Made by a program: the position numbers and the translations under genes
The notes under the pieces: model-generated
The model's database searches: none
Told to the model about the DNA's origin: nothing
Seen by the model: only the letters and a program-made list of their open reading frames with translations
Shown here: positions 47,246-47,273 of the stretch, piece by piece
Layout of the letters: every line of letters starts with the position of its first letter
Position numbering within the stretch: position 1 is the stretch's first letter
NCBI GenBank assembly: GCA_029959605.1
Contig: JASCOC010000022.1
Span: forward strand, 1 to 47,273
DNA: 47,273 nt
From: Lysobacteraceae bacterium PS02340
Lineage (GTDB): Bacteria > Pseudomonadota > Gammaproteobacteria > Xanthomonadales > Xanthomonadaceae
Direction: 5' to 3'

Positions 47246-47273
47246 CTTCTTGGTCTGCAGCGCGCGACCAGAG

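Overview
The window is GC-rich chromosomal DNA with dense genes and long open frames on both strands. It looks like a gammaproteobacterium of the Xanthomonadaceae/Lysobacteraceae (a Lysobacter- or Luteimonas-like organism). This rests on protein resemblance and gene order (engB - cytochrome c4 - two dsbA genes - EEP nuclease; the glutaredoxin/rhodanese fusion; the CCCTCACCCC intergenic repeats), not on a marker gene. I see no rRNA, tRNA, CRISPR array, transposase or phage gene.

Region 1 (about 0.3-11.6 kb) reads as a C4-dicarboxylate locus. On the minus strand, dctA, a secreted esterase and an OprO/OprP-type porin are closely spaced and followed by NADP-malic enzyme. Divergent from dctA is a second porin and then a hybrid histidine kinase with a DctB-like periplasmic sensor. 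A LuxR-type response regulator converges on the kinase. A 7-bp inverted repeat in the dctA/porin divergent region is a candidate operator.

Region 2 (11.6-17.7 kb) holds a beta-propeller/GGDEF diguanylate cyclase with a sigma-54-like promoter, a DUF1704 'QEGLA' protein with an HExxxH motif, and RsgA. Region 3 (17.8-24.2 kb) has a four-gene chain with overlapping stop/start codons (AlaA-like aminotransferase, SGNH hydrolase, methyltransferase, unknown protein). It is followed by a polysaccharide deacetylase, a glutaredoxin/HesB-like/rhodanese fusion with a clear intrinsic terminator, and a 2OG-Fe(II) oxygenase.

Region 4 (24.2-25.1 kb) has no convincing gene. It is a roughly 616-bp nested palindrome flanked by low-complexity repeats and a REP-like hairpin. 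Region 5 (25.1-31.7 kb) begins with a second hybrid kinase, whose input module is a sodium:solute symporter (CbrS/MxtR-like). After it come a 46-aa membrane microprotein, a 2-hydroxychromene-2-carboxylate isomerase-like protein, a DegV protein, a small unknown protein and a Dph6-like ATP pyrophosphatase.

Region 6 (31.7-36 kb, minus strand) holds an L,D-transpeptidase whose signal peptide lies in another frame, then a formaldehyde detoxification operon (frmR, frmA, DUF3658, S-formylglutathione hydrolase, GNAT) with a visible promoter and overlapping operator. Region 7 (36-43.6 kb, minus strand) contains an EAL-CBS-GGDEF protein, a glutathione transferase, PEP carboxylase, glutamate-cysteine ligase and EngB. 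Region 8 (43.7-47.1 kb, plus strand) carries a dihaem cytochrome c4, two DsbA-type proteins and an EEP-family phosphoesterase. Glutathione links several genes: gshA makes it, and the formaldehyde pathway, the transferase and the glutaredoxin use it. The malic enzyme and PEP carboxylase manage the C4/C3 node that the dicarboxylate locus feeds.
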